Shown here one piece after another: positions 46,881-58,954 of a DNA stretch of 64,000 nt. The DNA lies in NCBI GenBank assembly GCA_036417435.1, contig CM070908.1, forward strand, positions 50,253,090 through 50,317,089, given 5' to 3'. The position numbers and the translations under genes were made by a program. The notes beneath the pieces are model-generated. The model was not told where the DNA came from. It worked only from the letters and a program-made list of their open reading frames with translations, and ran no database searches. Numbering within the stretch: position 1 is the stretch's first letter; the number at the start of each line of letters is the position of its first letter. This DNA is from Inia geoffrensis. Lineage: Eukaryota > Chordata > Mammalia > Artiodactyla > Iniidae.

Positions 46881-48230
46881 AAAAAATTCAAACCAGATAA
46901 TCATGTATCCAGTGTGATCTTAAGTAAGTTACAAAAATCCTTCTATACTGAAAATAAGACTGGAAGAAAAATAGTGAAACATTAATAATATTTAAATTTG
47001 GTGGGTGGACTGGACTGGGGGTGCTTTTACACTTTTTTCTATATTTTCTCCACATTTTTAATAACCATCTATCACTTTTATAATGAAAACAAACTTTTAA
47101 AAGAAGTGCCAAGCACCATAGGAAAAAACAAATTCATTTTTTCCCACCTCCCCAACTTTGAGCCTGAAGCCAAAATCCAGAGCAACAACAGAGGAAATGG
47201 GTTCAAGCTCTCAGCTATTAAGGTGTGAAAGAGTGTGTTTCAGGGGTTGCCAAGTGACCTTTAATGAACACCTGTCTGAGACAGAAAAATCATAGTCTTC
47301 CAGGCTGAGGACTCGCTGTATAATTTAGTACTATGGTGGGGCCACTCGGTATACCCCCAGATTTAAGATTTATGGCCAAGTGGAGGAGTATTTTTGAATT
47401 TGGCTGATTCTTTTTGGACTTAGACCCCAGGTTCACGTGCTGCGAAGTAGCTAAACTTGACTTTGGATCATAGGCCGAGTGGGTCAGGCCTGACCAACTG
47501 GTAAGCCTGCAAGCGTTTTTCATCAGGGCAAGGCGGGCACACTCTCCATTCCCAGGAAGGATCTTGGCCAAGACTCCCCAGCAACTCTTCCCCACCTCCT
47601 TCCAACGAGCTCCTTCTAACCGCGCTGACTCTCTGTTTCTGTTCTCTGGCTCCCGTTCTCAGAACCCATGATCTCCCCCAACCTCTTCTACAGGAGGCCA
47701 ACCCACTCTTGTCTCTCTGAAACAATTCCATACCCTTAACAGCCCTCTTGCTTCCTCTGGCCTTGGCTCCAAGCACCCAAGAAAAGCCTCCCTTCCCTCC
47801 ATTCCACTGGCTCCGGGTCTCTCCAAGCTCCCTGCCTCTCGCCCACATCCATTACTCTGTCCTGCTGGAATCATACCTAGCTTGGAAATCCCAGCCAGCT
47901 CCTCGCACCCACTTAGGCTGATATTTCTGGCCACCTCAAGGCAGCCCAAGAGCTTCCATCCAGACCCTAAGACCTCTGCCGTGGCAAAGCCTAGGTCCCA
48001 GCTGGCGCAGACCAGAGCAGCAGCTGTCAACATTGCCAAGAACCCTCTTGCTTGGGGGGCCACCCTGGTGACTGCAATGATTCTTAGCAACCCTCTGATA
48101 GAACAGACCATTCTGACACTGCCTCTAATCCCTCATCCTGCTGAGGTGCCAGGAACATCACCCTCAGGCATCCTAAAGGCCCCCCGATCCCCAGGGTTAT
48201 GCAAAGGCACTGAGCTCCTTCCTACATGAT
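46881..48230. other. Unassigned; GC-richer block at 47.5-48.2 kb
   Basis: 46980-47100 resembles the 3' end of an old LINE. At 47468-48229 there are frames of 101-150 codons on both strands. None has a domain or homology I recognise, and opposite-strand openness suggests GC content rather than selection. I do not call a gene. Confidence 0.4.
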
Positions 48231-48234
48231 GCCA

Positions 48235-48480
48235 AGGCACTGAGTTGGAAGGCTGGAGTCAGAACACCGGAGATCAAATCCTTCCTCTGTCAAATGCCAG
48301 CTGTGAGACATTATGTAAACTACAGACCCTCTCTGTGCCTCAGTCTCTTCATTTATACAGTAGGAATAATAAATATCTACCTCATAAGGTTATTGAGAGA
48401 ATTAAATGACTTTCAGTATGTAAAATGCAAAGAACAGTGCCTGGCACAGAACAAGTGCTATCTAAGAGTTAGTTTTTATT
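48235..48480 (+). mobile_element. MIR SINE, near full length
   Basis: 'ctctgtgcctcagtctcttc', 'tacctcataaggttattgag', 'agaattaaatgactttcagt' and 'gaacagtgcctggcacagaa' follow MIR order closely. Confidence 0.88.
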
Positions 48481-48599
48481 ACTGTTCATGAGTCGGTACC
48501 CATTATGGCCATTGTCGTGGGGCACAAACTCCTTGAGACCCAAATGTTACATCACTTCCCTGACACATTTGGGATTTACGAATACTTGGAGGGCAAGAA

Positions 48600-49040
48600 G
48601 CTCACAAGAGACCACTGCTACTGCCCTAATAGGTAAAGAGAAATTATCAAACTGAAACATGTGGAGAAAAAAAATCAAAAAATGGAAAGAGTATCTAAAA
48701 TCTATAAAACAATATCAAGTGGTCTGACATACATGTAACTAGAGTCTCCGAAGGTGAGGAGAGAGTGATGGACTGAAGAAATATATGAAGAGATAAAGGC
48801 TGAGAATTTTCCAAAACCGACAGAAGACATCAAACCATATACCAAAAGCTCACAGAACCCTCAGAAGGTAAAGACAAAGACACCTTTGCACCTCCTAAGT
48901 CAAACAGCCAGAAACCAAAGATAGAGAAAATCTTGCAGGCCATCAGGAACAAAAGGCAAATTACATCAAAGGGGAAGGGGAGACTTTCTGATTTTTAATC
49001 AGAAAAAGTGAAGCCAAGAGAACAATGAAATGGCAACCTT
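48600..49040 (+). mobile_element. HAL1/L1-like LINE fragment
   Basis: 'caaacagccagaaaccaaag', 'agagaaaatcttgcaggcca' and 'caaattacatcaaaggggaa' correspond to the L1/HAL1 ORF1 C-terminal region. All frames are broken. Confidence 0.65.
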
Positions 49041-49277
49041 AAAGGGGCAAAAGGAAAAAGAAACTCTTAGGACTTTGTATCCAGTTTTGCTCCCAAACAT
49101 CAGCCTCGACCAGGAGAGGCTAGTACCTTTATTGCACCTCAAGCCCAGGGATGTAAGAGCCCAGATTTTGCTTTACAATCTAAAGCCCACTAGGAAGGTC
49201 ACCAGGCCCAAGGACCACCCACTCCTTCAGCAGCTCTGGGCTCAGCAGAACTCCCAAGAGAGCAGCTTGCATCAACA

Positions 49278-49450
49278 CAGTGGTTCCCAGCCTTGATATT
49301 CACCTGGGGAAGCACCCGCGGAGCGTTAACAAATTATGCACATCCAGGCCCCACACCTTGAGATTCTGATTTAATTGTTCTGGGGTTGGTCCTGGGCATT
49401 TTTTTTAAGTTACCAAGATAATTGTAGTGAGCAGCCAAGTGGTTTGCAAT
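49278..49450 (+). mobile_element. MER5-type hAT-Charlie element
   Basis: Starts 'cagtggttcccagccttg', with 'attcacctggggaagcaccc', 'ccaggccccacaccttgaga' and 'ttctgatttaattgttctgg'. Confidence 0.68.
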
Positions 49451-49629
49451 CTATTATTTAAATAGGATTCTTTCTCCTTTTCAGACAGACGTGATTTTAC
49501 ATAACAACATTATTTCCTATGTCAAACATTAAGAGTTTCCCGATTATTTTAAAAAGTGGTAGCAGAACCGGCTTCAGCAAGATTGCTATTCTGCTGACTT
49601 GCTCTCAAAGTTGGTGTGACTGGAGAGAT

Positions 49630-49760
49630 TTTAAATAGTCGAATGCCTGGATCCCCAGAGATTCTGATTTATTTGGAATGGGTTACAGCCCAGGAGTCTG
49701 GATTTTTATAAGCTCCACTCCTCTTGAGATTTTTAGAAGGTCCAGGTTCCCAGTATAGGT
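49630..49760 (+). mobile_element. MER5-type fragment
   Basis: 'ctggatccccagagattctg' and 'cagcccaggagtctggattt' resemble the middle of a MER5-type element. Confidence 0.4.
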
Positions 49761-50331
49761 TAGGGAATTCTGGACCATCAGAGGCTGCCATGGAGCGCAA
49801 GCAAGGGCATAGGAGTCACGGGAACTCCCAGCTTCGGGTCTGCTGACTTGCCCCATCTGTGCTCAGCCACCACTTCTGCTCCTCACCAGGGCATCCTCAG
49901 GCCCTCTCTGACCCACTGGATCCCGATGGCCAGCCCAGCCCACTGCCAGCTCAATGCCAAGAGCTGCTTCTTATAGACCTCACGTGCCTTCCCCTGGTCC
50001 CTAATGTCCACTCACAGACTGGAAACCTCATTACATCAAGGTTGAAGGGCTGTCAGAAAACAAATGTTTGCTGCTGTCTGGGGGTACTGGAGCAGCCAGC
50101 ACAGGCCCATGGAGAGTGCTGATTCCTGAGCATCCCTACAAGGCTGTCAGAACCCTCAGCAACTGTCACCACTACAGGAAAAACTGTTCCTGACCACTGG
50201 GCCGGGCTGTCGCCCTCCCTACTCTCATGGCTGCGTGTGAAAGTGCGTCTCCCAGCCCCAGTACCAGGATCACACCATTCAGCCATGGGGATGTTTCCTG
50301 GTCCAAGCTCGTTCTGCCCACCCCAAAGCAC
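49761..50331. other. Unassigned non-coding sequence
   Basis: Nothing recognised. Confidence 0.5.
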
Positions 50332-50870
50332 AGTGAGGCCAAACAATACTGAAACATCGTGTTTGGAGCAGAAAAAGGTTTATTGCAGGGCCAAGGAAGG
50401 AGAACGAGTGGCTCGTGCACAAAAACCCCTGAATTCCCTCAAATGGTTTCAGCAAAGCATTTTTAAAGGCCAGATGAGGGGGGGGGGGGGTCGCAGGGTA
50501 TGTGATCAGCTCACCCATAATTCTCTGACTGGTTGATGGTGAGGTAACAGGGAGTTAACCTTAACAATCTTTGGGCACCAATAGGTCTGGGGGCTCATGA
50601 TCATCAACTAGTTAATTTCTTCCATTTGGTGGGGGGTTTTAGCATCTAAAAAACTTAGGAAACATGCATCAGATACTATTATCTGGGTACTTCAGAGAGG
50701 AGCTACAGCAGAGGATATGGCGGGGCGGGGGGTGGGGTCTGTCCTGGGAAGGCCCCATAGGGTCCTGCTGGGTTACAGGGAGGATTTAATTGCTGGACAG
50801 TTCAAATGCCAAGTCCCACTGATTTCTGTTAATCCAATATCTGTTCTCCGATGTTATTGCTTCTGAGGCT
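50332..50870 (-). mobile_element. ERV LTR, minus strand
   Basis: Antisense LTR. The inverted poly(A) signal 'gtttattgca' lies near 50380, with 'catcgtgtttggagcag' beyond it as R/U5. Upstream on the minus strand are 'attctctgactggttgatgg' and 'tgaggtaacagggagttaac'. The left boundary reads TG. The right boundary is uncertain. A 13-base G-run (50478-50490) interrupts it. Confidence 0.6.
50478..50490. repeat. G13 homopolymer
   Basis: Uninterrupted G-run inside the LTR, prone to length error and possibly able to contribute to G-quadruplex formation. Confidence 0.9.
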
Positions 50871-50939
50871 GATGATGCAGCCACAATTCTCTGAACCTGT
50901 GGATTTCCTTTAGTGCTACTTCTTCATCATTATTAAAAA

Positions 50940-51085
50940 GTTCAGAGTTTCTCAAAGAATGCTTTCAAAATCATACATTCACATCATCTGGGGTATCTGT
51001 CCAAAGCTCAAATTTCTAGACCAACCACAGCCCCACTGAATCATATCTGAGGCAGAAGCATATATCTGTAGCCTAAATAAGTGCC
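50940..51085 (+). mobile_element. MER5A-type fragment
   Basis: 'cagagtttctcaaagaatg', 'cattcacatcatctggggta' and 'ccactgaatcatatctgagg' fit a diverged MER5A. Confidence 0.5.
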
Positions 51086-51448
51086 CTGGGTCATTGCAAA
51101 GACTGAGCTCCCCTGAGAGGAGGCAGCACCCTGTGGCCTGCTAGCCTGGCTTCCCGGGGCAAGTCCTGGTTTGGTGGCTCAATGGCTGAGGAGACTTGAG
51201 CAAACTCTCTGGGTTCTAGTCTCCTCCTCTGGAAGGTGGAACCGAAGTATGATCTACTTTCTGGGACTGCTGTGAGGAATAAATGGGTTAACATAGGTGA
51301 CAACGCTTGGAAGAGTGCCAGTCTGGGATGGAAACAGACTTCACCATTAACTAACTGAGAAAAATCCAATTCACCCACCCAGAGACTGGAGTCAATATAC
51401 TACCTAGCTGATTGATTAAAGTATGTTTCCTTTTAAATTTAATTTCTT

Positions 51449-51530
51449 TATATATATAATATATAAATATGATAAATATATAATTATATAGCATATAATA
51501 TATTAAGTAATATAAAATCACATGTATACA
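51449..51530. repeat. AT-rich low-complexity tract
   Basis: Tatata/taaata units. Confidence 0.8.
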
Positions 51531-51559
51531 TAATTGTATGTAAAAAAGTGAAATTACAC

Positions 51560-52960
51560 AGTAGCTTCTTTCTTTTTTAGAAAAGTTAGGTTTACAGAAA
51601 AATTGAGCAGATAACACAGAGTTCCCACATACCTCACTCCTCTGCATGCACGGTTTTCCCTTATTAACATAACTTATTAACATCTTGCATTAGTGTAGTA
51701 CATTTGTTAAAATTCATTAACAAATATTGATACATGATTATTAACTAAAGTCCACAGTTTAGAGTTTACTATGTGTGGTCAATTCTATGGATTCTGACAA
51801 ATGTAAAATGACATGCATCTGCCATCAAAGTATCATACAGAATAGTTTCACTGCCCTAAAAACCCCTGACCCCCACCTGAATAGTTTCACTGCCCTAAAA
51901 ACTCCTGACCCCCACCTACTCATCCCTTCCCCCTTCCCCTCAAATCCCTGACAACCATTGACCTTTTTACTGTCTCTGTAGTTCAGCTTTTCCCAGGATA
52001 TCATATAGTTGGAATCATGAAATCTAGCTTTTTCAGACTGGTTTCTTTTACTTAGCAATATGCATTTACGTTTCCTCCTTATTGCTGAAGTTTTTCATGG
52101 CATAATAACTCATTTATTTTTATCACTGAATAATATTCCATTGTGTGGATGTATCAGTTTGTTTATTCACCTATGGAGGGACATCTTATTTGCCTCCAGT
52201 TTTTGGCAATTATTAGTAAACATTAATAAATAATAATATAATATTATATTATAATATAACATTTATGAGCAAGTTTTTGTGTGGACATATTTTCAGTTCA
52301 TTTGGGTGAGTATCAAGGAGTGGAACTGCTGAAACATATGGTAAGACTATGTTCAACTTTGTAAGAAACTGCCCAACTGTCTTCCGTTGTGGCTGTTTAT
52401 TTTGCATTCCCACCAGCAGTGAATTAGAGTTTCTGTTGCTCTACATCCTCGCCAACATTTGGTGTTGTCAGTGTTCTGGATTTTTGCCATTCTAATAGGT
52501 GTGTAGTAGTATCTCACTGTTGCTTTAATTTGCAATTCCCAAATGACGTATGATGTTGAGCATCTTTACGTATGCTATCTGTAAATCTTTGGTGAGGTGC
52601 CTGTTCAGATACTTTTGCCTGTTTTTTAACTAGGTCATTTATTCCTTATTGTTTTAAGAGTTATTTGTACATCCTTTATCAGGTACGTGTTTGGATATAA
52701 GTCCTTTATCAGGTATACATTTTGCAAATATTTTTTCCCAAACCTGTGGCTTGTCTTTTCATTCTCTTAACAGTGTCTTTCAGAGGGAAGAAATTTTGAT
52801 TTACTTATCAATATTTTTTCATTCATGGATCATGCTTTAGGTGTTGTATCTAAGAACTAACCACCAAACCCAAGAGCACTTCAATTTTCTCCTATGTTAA
52901 TTTCTAAAGGTGATATCATTTTACATTTAGATTAATGATTCATTTTGAGTTAATTTTTGT
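51560..52960 (-). mobile_element. Old L1M/L1ME 3' half, antisense
   Basis: Long antisense L1. 'tcatatagttggaatcatga', 'gaataatattccattgtgtg', 'gcattcccaccagcagtgaa' and 'tctcactgttgctttaattt' are standard antisense L1 ORF2/3' phrases. On the minus strand a 60-codon frame (52353-52535) still shows the ORF2 C-terminal cysteine motif CWRGC..(7)..HCWWEC. No reading frame survives overall. An AT-rich expansion lies at about 52215-52262 and a 39-base tandem duplication at 51840-51917. Confidence 0.85.
51840..51917. repeat. 39-base tandem duplication inside L1
   Basis: The unit beginning gaatagtttcactgccc is present twice, head to tail (51840-51878 and 51879-51917). I see one difference (acccctgac against actcctgac). 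Confidence 0.95.
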
Positions 52961-53440
52961 GACTGGTGTAAGGTCTGTAATATCAATATGTATTGTATAT
53001 CTAGGGGTAAATTCCCAGAAATGAATTTCAGGTTCAGAGGGTTATGTAATTTTGATTTTAATAGAAAATGTGTTAATACTCTATTTTTGCATCATAAAAA
53101 CATGGACAGAAAATTTTACCCATATTCCCACTATAAATTGCTATTATCATTTTTTCCTGTCTGATGGGTATAAAAGGATATTTCAGTGTTACTTTTATTT
53201 TTATTTCCCTGACTACTAGTTGAATTTGAAAATATATTTTATATCTGGCAGCCATTTATGTTATCTCTTTTACTAATATATTTTTGCATATATTGGGGAT
53301 TTTATTCTAGTTATTTTTTATTGCCAATTTGTAAGAACTCTTTATTTTTATAGATATTACCCTTTCACTACGTCTTCATTATACTTGTTTTTCTCTGATC
53401 TATCTTTTTAATTAAATTTGTTCATGGGTCACTTCATCCT
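52961..53440 (-). mobile_element. Second antisense L1/HAL1-like fragment
   Basis: 'ggggtaaattcccagaaatg', 'ttttatttccctgactacta' and 'ttgccaatttgtaagaactc' repeat the same part of a LINE already seen in the preceding element, so this is a separate insertion rather than its continuation. Confidence 0.6.
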
Positions 53441-55244
53441 TGACTTTGTTTCCACACGAAAGCATCAATTATTGGCCAAAATGTGTAGGGAATGACTGAA
53501 TGGCTCTCTTAGAAAGCTGTAGACATAAGGAAATCACAGAGAAACTAAGGTCATTCTGCCTGGAGGAGAAAATAGTAGGCAGGTGGTTCGCAGGTAGAAG
53601 GAAATAAAAAGTTATTTCAAGTATTTGAATGACTGCCATGTGGAAAAAGGATCGCAGTAATTCTGAATGCTCACAGGTGACAGAACTACACTGAAGGAGA
53701 ATTACACATAGGCAGCGTTGGGCTTGATATAAGAAAGAAATGTCAGGGCTGCCCCAGAACTAAATGGTAACTTATGGTTTAGAGAATTCCATGAAACATC
53801 TGAAGATGGCCAACATAAATATGGAGAGCTCCCAGGAGACGATATCCTGGACTAGTTTCTATCATTCACGAGAACTAAAATCAGTTGAAGCATTTCAAAG
53901 GAAATGGGGTTCAATACAGATAATTTAGTGATCACAAAACTGTTGGAAGGGCTGGACAAGTTGAAGGCAGGACACAGGCATTAGCTTTCAGCTTCACTTC
54001 TACAGTTCTAGTCTCACAAGATGGACAAAGGCTGCAATCACACAGGGGTGGGTAACACAGAGAACCTCTCAGCTAACTTCCTAGCTAGTCTGTAGCCCTG
54101 AAACAGGTGAATATCAGGAAAACTCAGAGACCACTGCAAAATCCAATTGCATATATGCAAAGCCCACATAACCATCTGCTGCCACTCTAGAAGAAGAGAA
54201 AGCGGCTTTTCACCTACACTCCACTTTAGTATAAGTGCCTCTCGTTGACAGAGTGTAAATGGTAAATGATATCCACAGGGCTGGAAACAAAAAGAGCCTG
54301 GGAAATATAGTTCACAGACTTCTAGCCCCTGAAGTGCAGAGGAGCATTAGAAGGATATGACAGGGAGTAACGTTGTCAAGCACCTACAGCAGGACTCAAG
54401 CAACACTCTGGGGGACAGAAGGAGGGTTGTACTTGATGCTATATAGCTGGCTTAAGACTTCTAGAAACAGGAATCCATAGCACTCTGCACATCTTTCCTT
54501 CTGAAATTGCTTTTAAAGGTCGTCTCTGTCTTTGGAAAGCATGAGCAATGCTGCCTACCCAAATATAGATACGATGGAAACACACCCACTGTATCACTCT
54601 TATAGATTCTGTGCAAACTGTACTTTAAAAGATGTCATTCACTTAAGGTGACCATCTTTGTGACTGCTAAAAACACAAGCCTGTTATTCAGTTCAATTAA
54701 CGTATATTGAGGAACACCTTCTATGAGCTGTCAGGGCAATTTTAAAGCCCAAGAGGCCCAGCTAGCCACTGGTGCTGTAGACACAACCATGCACTGCAGT
54801 GCTTCCCCTACAGCCACAGAATCACTGCAGTGCCTTCTGGATGGCAGGAAAATGAAGACCAGTGGCCTCCTTTCTTGGGTTAATTGCATCATGATAGGCA
54901 GGTGGGTCTCCCACCTCCACCCCATTTATGCTCTAAATTTCAAGACCAATTCTATAAAGTCACATAATGAAGATTAAGGAATAGATTTGACTGAGGAAAT
55001 GAAAAACTCACAAGGGCAAGGTCATCAATACAGATATTCATACTATACTTCATCTTTCATTATCCTAATTGAAAGGCATGCCAGGACCAGGGAGGCAGCC
55101 AGGGAGGGGCACCTCTAAGACTTCATTCAAGAGAGGTCTGCCATGAGGAGCACAGTGAACAGACAGCCTCCGCTTTTAGGGCCTCTGGAAACTACAGGAA
55201 GGCCAGTTCTCCTCCAGAAGCTCCCCAATGGCTTAGCATCATAC
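53441..55244. other. Unassigned non-coding sequence
   Basis: About 1.8 kb with no gene and no repeat that I recognise. 53560-54480 may hold an old repeat. The 84-codon frame at 54723-54977 has no domain. Confidence 0.45.
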
Positions 55245-55260
55245 AAGTTACAGGGGCCTA

Positions 55261-57117
55261 CTCTCACCACCATTATTCAACATACTTTTAGATGTTTTAG
55301 GCACAGCAATCAGAGAAGAAAAAGAAATAAAAGGAATCTAAATCGGAAAAGAAGAAGTAAAACTGTCACCGTTTGCAGATGACATGATACTATACATAGA
55401 GAATCCTAAAGATGACACCAGAAAACTACTAGAGGTAATCAATGAATATGGTAAAGTTGCAGGATACAAAATTAATACACAGAAATCTCTTGCATTCCTA
55501 TACACTAATGATGAAAAATCTGAAAGAGACATTAAGGAAACACTCCCATTTACCACTGCAACAAAAAGAGTAAAATACCTAGGAATGAACCTACCTAAGG
55601 AGACAAAAGACCTGTATGCAGAAAACTATAAGACACTGAGAAAAGAAATTAAGGATGATACAAACAGATGGAGAGATATACCATGTTCTTGGATTGGAAG
55701 AATCAACACTGTGAAAATGACTATATTACACAAAGCAAAATACAGATGCAGTGCAATCCCTATCAAACTACCACTGGCATTTTTCACAGAACTAGAACAA
55801 AAAATTTCACAGTTTGTATGGAAACACAAAAGACTCCGAATAGCCAAAGCAATCTTGAGAAAGAAAAACAGAGCTGGAGGAATCAGGCTCCCTGACTTCA
55901 AACTATACTACAAAGCTACAGTAATCAAGACAGTATGGTACTGGCACAGAAACAGAAACATAGAGCAATGGAACAGGATAGAAAGCCCAGAGATTAACCC
56001 ACACACATATGGTCACCTTATCTTTGATAAAGGAGGCAAGAATATACAATGGAGAAAAGACAGTCTCTTCAATAAGTGGTGCTGGGAAAACTGGACAGCT
56101 ACATGTAAAAGAATGAAATTAGAACACTCCCTAACACCATATACAAAAATAAACTCAAAATGGATTAAAGACCTAAATGTAAGGCCAGACACTATAAAAC
56201 TCTCAGAGGAAAACATAGGCAGAACACTCTATGACATAAATCACAGCAAGATCCTTTTTGACCCACCTCCTAGAGAAATGGAAATAAAAACAAAAATAAA
56301 CAAATGGGACCTAATGAAACTTCAAAGCTTTTGTACAGCAAAGAAAACCATAAACAAGACGAAAAGACAACCCTCAAAATGGGAGAAAATATTTGTAAAG
56401 AAAGCAACTGACAAAGGATTAATCTCCAAAATATACAAGCAGCTCATGAAGCTCAATATCAAAAAAACAAACAACCCAATCCAAAAATGGGCAGAAGACC
56501 TAAATAGACATTTTTCTAAAGATATACAGATTGCCAACAAACACATGAAAGGAAGCTCAACATCACTAATCATTAGAGAAATGCAAATCAAAACTACAAT
56601 GAGGTATTACCTCACACCAGTTAGAATGGGCATCATCAGAAAATGTACAAACAACAAATACTGGAGAGGGTGTGAAGAAAAGGGAACCCTCTTGCACTGT
56701 TGGTGGGAATGTAAATTGATACAGCCACTGTGGAGAACAGTAAGGAGGTTCCTTAAAAAACTAAAACTAGAACTACCATATGACCCAACAATCCCACTAC
56801 TAGGCATATACCCAGAGAAAACCATAATTCAAAAACAGTCATGTACCACAATGTTCAGTGCAGCTCTATTTTTTTTTTTTTTTAGTGCAGCTCTATTTAC
56901 AACAGCCAGGACATGGAAGCAACTGAAGTGTCCATCGACAGATGAATGGATAAAGATGTGGCACATATATACAATGGAATAGTACTCAGCCATAAAAAGA
57001 AATGAAATTGAGTTATTTGTAGTGAGGTGGATGGACTTAGAGTCGGTCATACAGAGTGAAGTAAGTCAGAAAGAGAAAAACAAATACCATATGCTAACAC
57101 ATATACATGGAATCTAA
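55261..57117 (+). pseudogene. L1 ORF2 C-terminal remnant
   Basis: The frame covers part of the reverse transcriptase domain and the C-terminal region of L1 ORF2. The catalytic FADD motif is at 55372-55383, just before the 532-codon open stretch (55384-56982). Upstream, in the same frame, a TAA at 55339-55341 replaces a sense codon. Downstream a TAG at 56980-56982 comes before the expected natural stop (TAA at 57115-57117). The C-terminal cysteine motif is altered: KYWRGC..(7)..HCWWEC has Tyr where the old L1 at 52.4 kb keeps the first Cys. A 27-base in-frame insertion lies at 56857-56883. The open length reflects youth, not function: the endonuclease and most of RT are missing. It is not a host gene. 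Confidence 0.93.
56857..56898 (+). repeat. 15-base direct repeats flanking a T-run
   Basis: agtgcagctctattt occurs at 56857-56871 and again at 56884-56898. Between and overlapping them is a 15-T run (56869-56883). The net insertion is 27 bases and keeps the L1 frame open (SAALFFFFF before SAALF). Confidence 0.95.
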
Positions 57118-57506
57118 AAAAAAAAAAAGTTTCTGAAGAACCTAAGGGCAGGACAGGAATAAAGATGCAGGCGCAGAGAATGGACTTGAGGACATGGGGA
57201 GGGGGGAAGGGTAAGTTGTGACATACTGAGAGAGAGAGAGTGGCACTGACATATATACACTACCAAAAGTAAAATAGATAGCTAGTGGGAAGCAGCCGCA
57301 TAGCACAGGGAGATCAGATCGGTGCTTTGTGACCACCTAGAGGGGTGGGATAGGGAGAGTGGGAAGGAGATGCAAGAGGGAGGGGATATGGTGATATAAG
57401 TATACATAGAGCTGACTCACTTTGTTATACAGCAGAAACTAACACAACGTCAAGCAATTTATACTCCTATAAAGATGTAAAATAAATAAATAAGTTACAG
57501 GGGCCT

Positions 57507-57879
57507 GGCCATTTTTGCCCAGTAGGGTATTCCTCTGTGGGCAGTCTTAGTGCTGGCCTTCCCTGTTGGGCTGACCAAAACTATCCCAGAGCTGCATCAG
57601 GGAATGCCAGGAGCAGTCTCCTTGTGCACATGTGAGGGATTCCCTGGAGTACCTTCCTATGTATGAAATTGCTGTATCGAAAGGAATTTCTTCACGTGGC
57701 TTTCAAAGAAGTGACTATTACAGGTCACCTCGTTCATGCATCTGAGCAATGCAATTTCAAACCCGTAGTATATTAAGAGCTTAATTTGGACCAAACTGTA
57801 AAGGAGTTTACAGTATTTCTAAAGCAAGATGCCCCTTCAGGATCAGCCTACCACGACCACTCAGAAATTATAAATACGC
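57507..57879. other. Unassigned non-coding sequence
   Basis: Nothing recognised between the L1 and the next SINE. Confidence 0.5.
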
Positions 57880-58234
57880 AGGCTTCCCTGGTGGTGCAGT
57901 GGTTAAGAATCTGCCTGCCAATGCAGGGGACACGGGTTCAAGCCCTGGTCCGGGAAGATCACACATGCCGCAGAGCAACTAAGCCCGTGCGCCACAACTA
58001 CTGAGCCTGTGCTCTACAGCCCTCGAGCCACAACTACTGAGTCTGTGTGCCACAACTACAGAAGCCCGTGCACCTAGAGCCCGTGCTCTGCAACAAGAGA
58101 AGCCACCACAGTGAGAAGCCTGCACATCGCAATGAAGAGCAGCCCCCGCTCGACGCAGCTAGAGAAAACCCACGCAGCAACGAAGACCCAACACAGACAA
58201 AAATAAATAAATAAAATAAATTTATATTAAAAAA
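57880..58234 (+). mobile_element. Long CHR-type SINE (undeleted form)
   Basis: The CHR head is followed by 'gccacaactactgagcctg'-type units, then 'ctgcaacaagagaagccacc', 'gaagcctgcacatcgcaatg' and 'cgacgcagctagagaaaac' with an (AAAT)n tail. The short CHR-2 copies end where this one reads 'cacatcgc' and also lack the middle, so this looks like the longer ancestral form. TSD agaaattataaat (57863-57875 and 58235-58247), 13 bases, perfect. Confidence 0.95.
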
Positions 58235-58247
58235 AGAAATTATAAAT

Positions 58248-58941
58248 GTGATAAACTAAAGATTATTCCTCAAGCATATAAACCAAAGACAAATGAACAT
58301 GTGTTGCGTTTGTAAGACAGCAACAGACTCCCGTTGAAAGACGATGGCTCTCAGAGCAGCTGGAATCACCAATGAGACTGAAACAGCATCTTCTGTGAAG
58401 AAGATTATAGAACTACAAAGCTAATCCCATTTCATCTCGTGAGGACCTCCCAGGGCTTCCTTTCTGCATCCTTCTATTAAGGGCTTTATCCACGAGCGAG
58501 TACAGTACACCTGCCTGAGGTTCTTCCTCCCAAATCTGCCTGCCTTCCTTCTCTCTTGACACAGGTGTCCGATCCACACTGTGGTCTGAAGTCTTCCTGC
58601 GCTGGTTCCTCCCCGCTTATTTTTCATGGGCATTATCCCCAACAAATTTCTAGCACTTGTAACTGGGTTTTACACTTTCTGGATGACCTAAACGAATACA
58701 GCCGTGACAGCAGCTGGACACAACGTGGGCTTTGTTCCAGAGGAGGGAGCCCTTTCCTCTTTTTGGCCCCCCATTTTCACATTGCTGGGGTTGGGGTGGG
58801 GGAGGGAGGATAAAGAATTCTTATTGCCAAGCAGCCCGGATTTGGGATGCCAGCTGTTTACAGCAGTTGTCTGAGAAAGCCAGCTGCTCTGATTCTGTGG
58901 AAAATTTGGCTCTTGAGACGATGGAAGATTCTGGTCCTATG
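58248..58941. other. Unassigned non-coding sequence
   Basis: No gene or named repeat. The 85-codon frame at 58556-58813 has no domain. Confidence 0.45.
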
Positions 58942-58954
58942 GGAAGCTGATTTT

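Larger units (their letters stand above)
55260..57491 (+). mobile_element. 5'-truncated L1 insertion, 2.2 kb
   Basis: It starts abruptly inside the ORF2 reverse transcriptase domain and runs through the ORF2 end, 3' UTR and an (AAAT)-rich tail. It is flanked by a perfect 15-base TSD, aagttacaggggcct (55245-55259 and 57492-57506), so both ends are exact. The 3' UTR carries 'gtgaccacctagaggggtgg' and 'cagcagaaactaacacaac', as do the L1 tails elsewhere in the window. 5' truncation is the normal product of target-primed reverse transcription. It has no promoter, ORF1 or endonuclease domain and cannot move. Confidence 0.97.

Noticed and set aside
47468..48229. Overlapping frames of 101-150 codons on both strands
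   Set aside because: GC-richer sequence with no recognisable domain, splice structure or homology. Openness on both strands argues for composition, not coding.
50720..50760. CpG island or promoter
   Set aside because: A short G-rich run with very few CpG pairs, inside an LTR-like repeat.
55384..56982. 532-codon open frame as a host gene
   Set aside because: The protein is L1 ORF2 from the FADD motif onward, the element has L1 3' UTR, tail and TSD, and upstream and downstream in-frame stops break it.
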